A stretch of 5,055 nt of DNA from CAZGSG01 sp964528095 (GTDB lineage Bacteria > Bacteroidota > Bacteroidia > Chitinophagales > Chitinophagaceae): positions 1-5,055 of the forward strand of contig CAZGSG010000406.1 in NCBI GenBank assembly GCA_964528095.1, given 5' to 3'. Numbering within the stretch: position 1 is the first letter of the stretch; the number at the start of each line of letters is the position of its first letter. The translations under genes and the position numbers were made by a program. Positions 4,850-5,055 of the stretch are shown here, one piece after another. The notes under the pieces were generated by a model. That model was not told the DNA's origin, made no database searches, and saw only the letters and a list, made by a program, of their open reading frames with translations.

Positions 4850-5055
4850 CTACTGTTCTAGATACTCATCAAGGACATAAATACTTAAGAATCTAATATT
4901 TCGAGAAATAAGCTCAAAACTAATGTTCCTCCCATTTGTCTGCAACCGCATTGGCTCTCCACAAGGAATATAATATTGCACTTTGTTAATTATCTCGTAA
5001 CTAACCTCAACAGGAAGAATTCTATATTCCTGGTCCAAATAACAATCCTTAGTAG
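4850..5055 (-). CDS. C-terminal end of an unrecognised protein, cut by the right edge
   Basis: The minus-strand frame is open from the right edge to TAG at 4850-4852, giving at least 67 residues. It starts TKDCYLDQEYRILP at the edge and contains VEVSYEIINKVQYYIPCGEP and a final IRFLSIYVLDEYLEQ. No ATG lies near the edge, and the TTG at 5038 is an unlikely start. The real start is most probably outside the window. Alternating hydrophobic residues suggest beta strands followed by an acidic end, as in many small immunity-type proteins, but no family is recognised. It has the same orientation as all other genes from 505 rightwards. Confidence 0.6.
   Translation of the reverse strand, partial: TKDCYLDQEYRILPVEVSYEIINKVQYYIPCGEPMRLQTNGRNISFELISRNIRFLSIYVLDEYLEQ

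Overview
The window looks like an accessory region of a Bacteroidota chromosome, most like the Chitinophagaceae and relatives. The evidence is an RHS fragment of the type found in that phylum, AT-rich DNA with A-rich leaders before starts, a short LTAC lipobox, and small DUF1493 and RraB-like/TPR proteins typical of toxin-immunity neighbourhoods there. No rRNA, tRNA, CRISPR array or intact transposase is visible.

Layout, left to right. Positions 9-413 hold a plus-strand reading frame that stays open to the left edge, so it is probably the end of a longer gene. A strong hairpin (448-488) separates it from a convergent minus-strand gene (505-1347), whose product has an RraB-like N-terminal domain and C-terminal TPR repeats. 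Further right everything readable is on the minus strand. There is a start-less C-terminal remnant (1425-1661), a perfect 8-bp hairpin (1658-1676) and an intact DUF1493 gene (1681-2007). Next come a short frame-broken ORF (2024-2169), the end of an HExxH metallopeptidase toxin tip (2203-2421), one copy of an 89-bp repeat (2427-2515) and an internal RHS fragment (2516-2659). Then follow a lipoprotein gene (2796-3521), the second repeat copy (3535-3622), a gene for an exported protein (3612-4238), a stretch of decayed reading frames (4239-4764), and the end of a gene entering from the right edge (4850-5055).

The best overall reading is a toxin/immunity graveyard: the eroded 3' part of a polymorphic-toxin (RHS) locus with leftover immunity-type genes. 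The RHS fragment breaks off after the FYDDKG motif exactly where the 89-bp repeat begins. The metallopeptidase tip resumes about 6 bp beyond the other end of that copy. The second copy ends the reading frame of the exported-protein gene and forms the leader of the lipoprotein gene. The two copies are in direct orientation about 1.1 kb apart and bracket the lipoprotein gene, so they look like module junctions. The AT-rich pair at 2796-4238 also differs in base composition from the more GC-balanced 505-1661 block, which suggests different origins. Functions of the two exported proteins, the left-edge protein and the right-edge protein are unknown; an immunity role is inference from context only.
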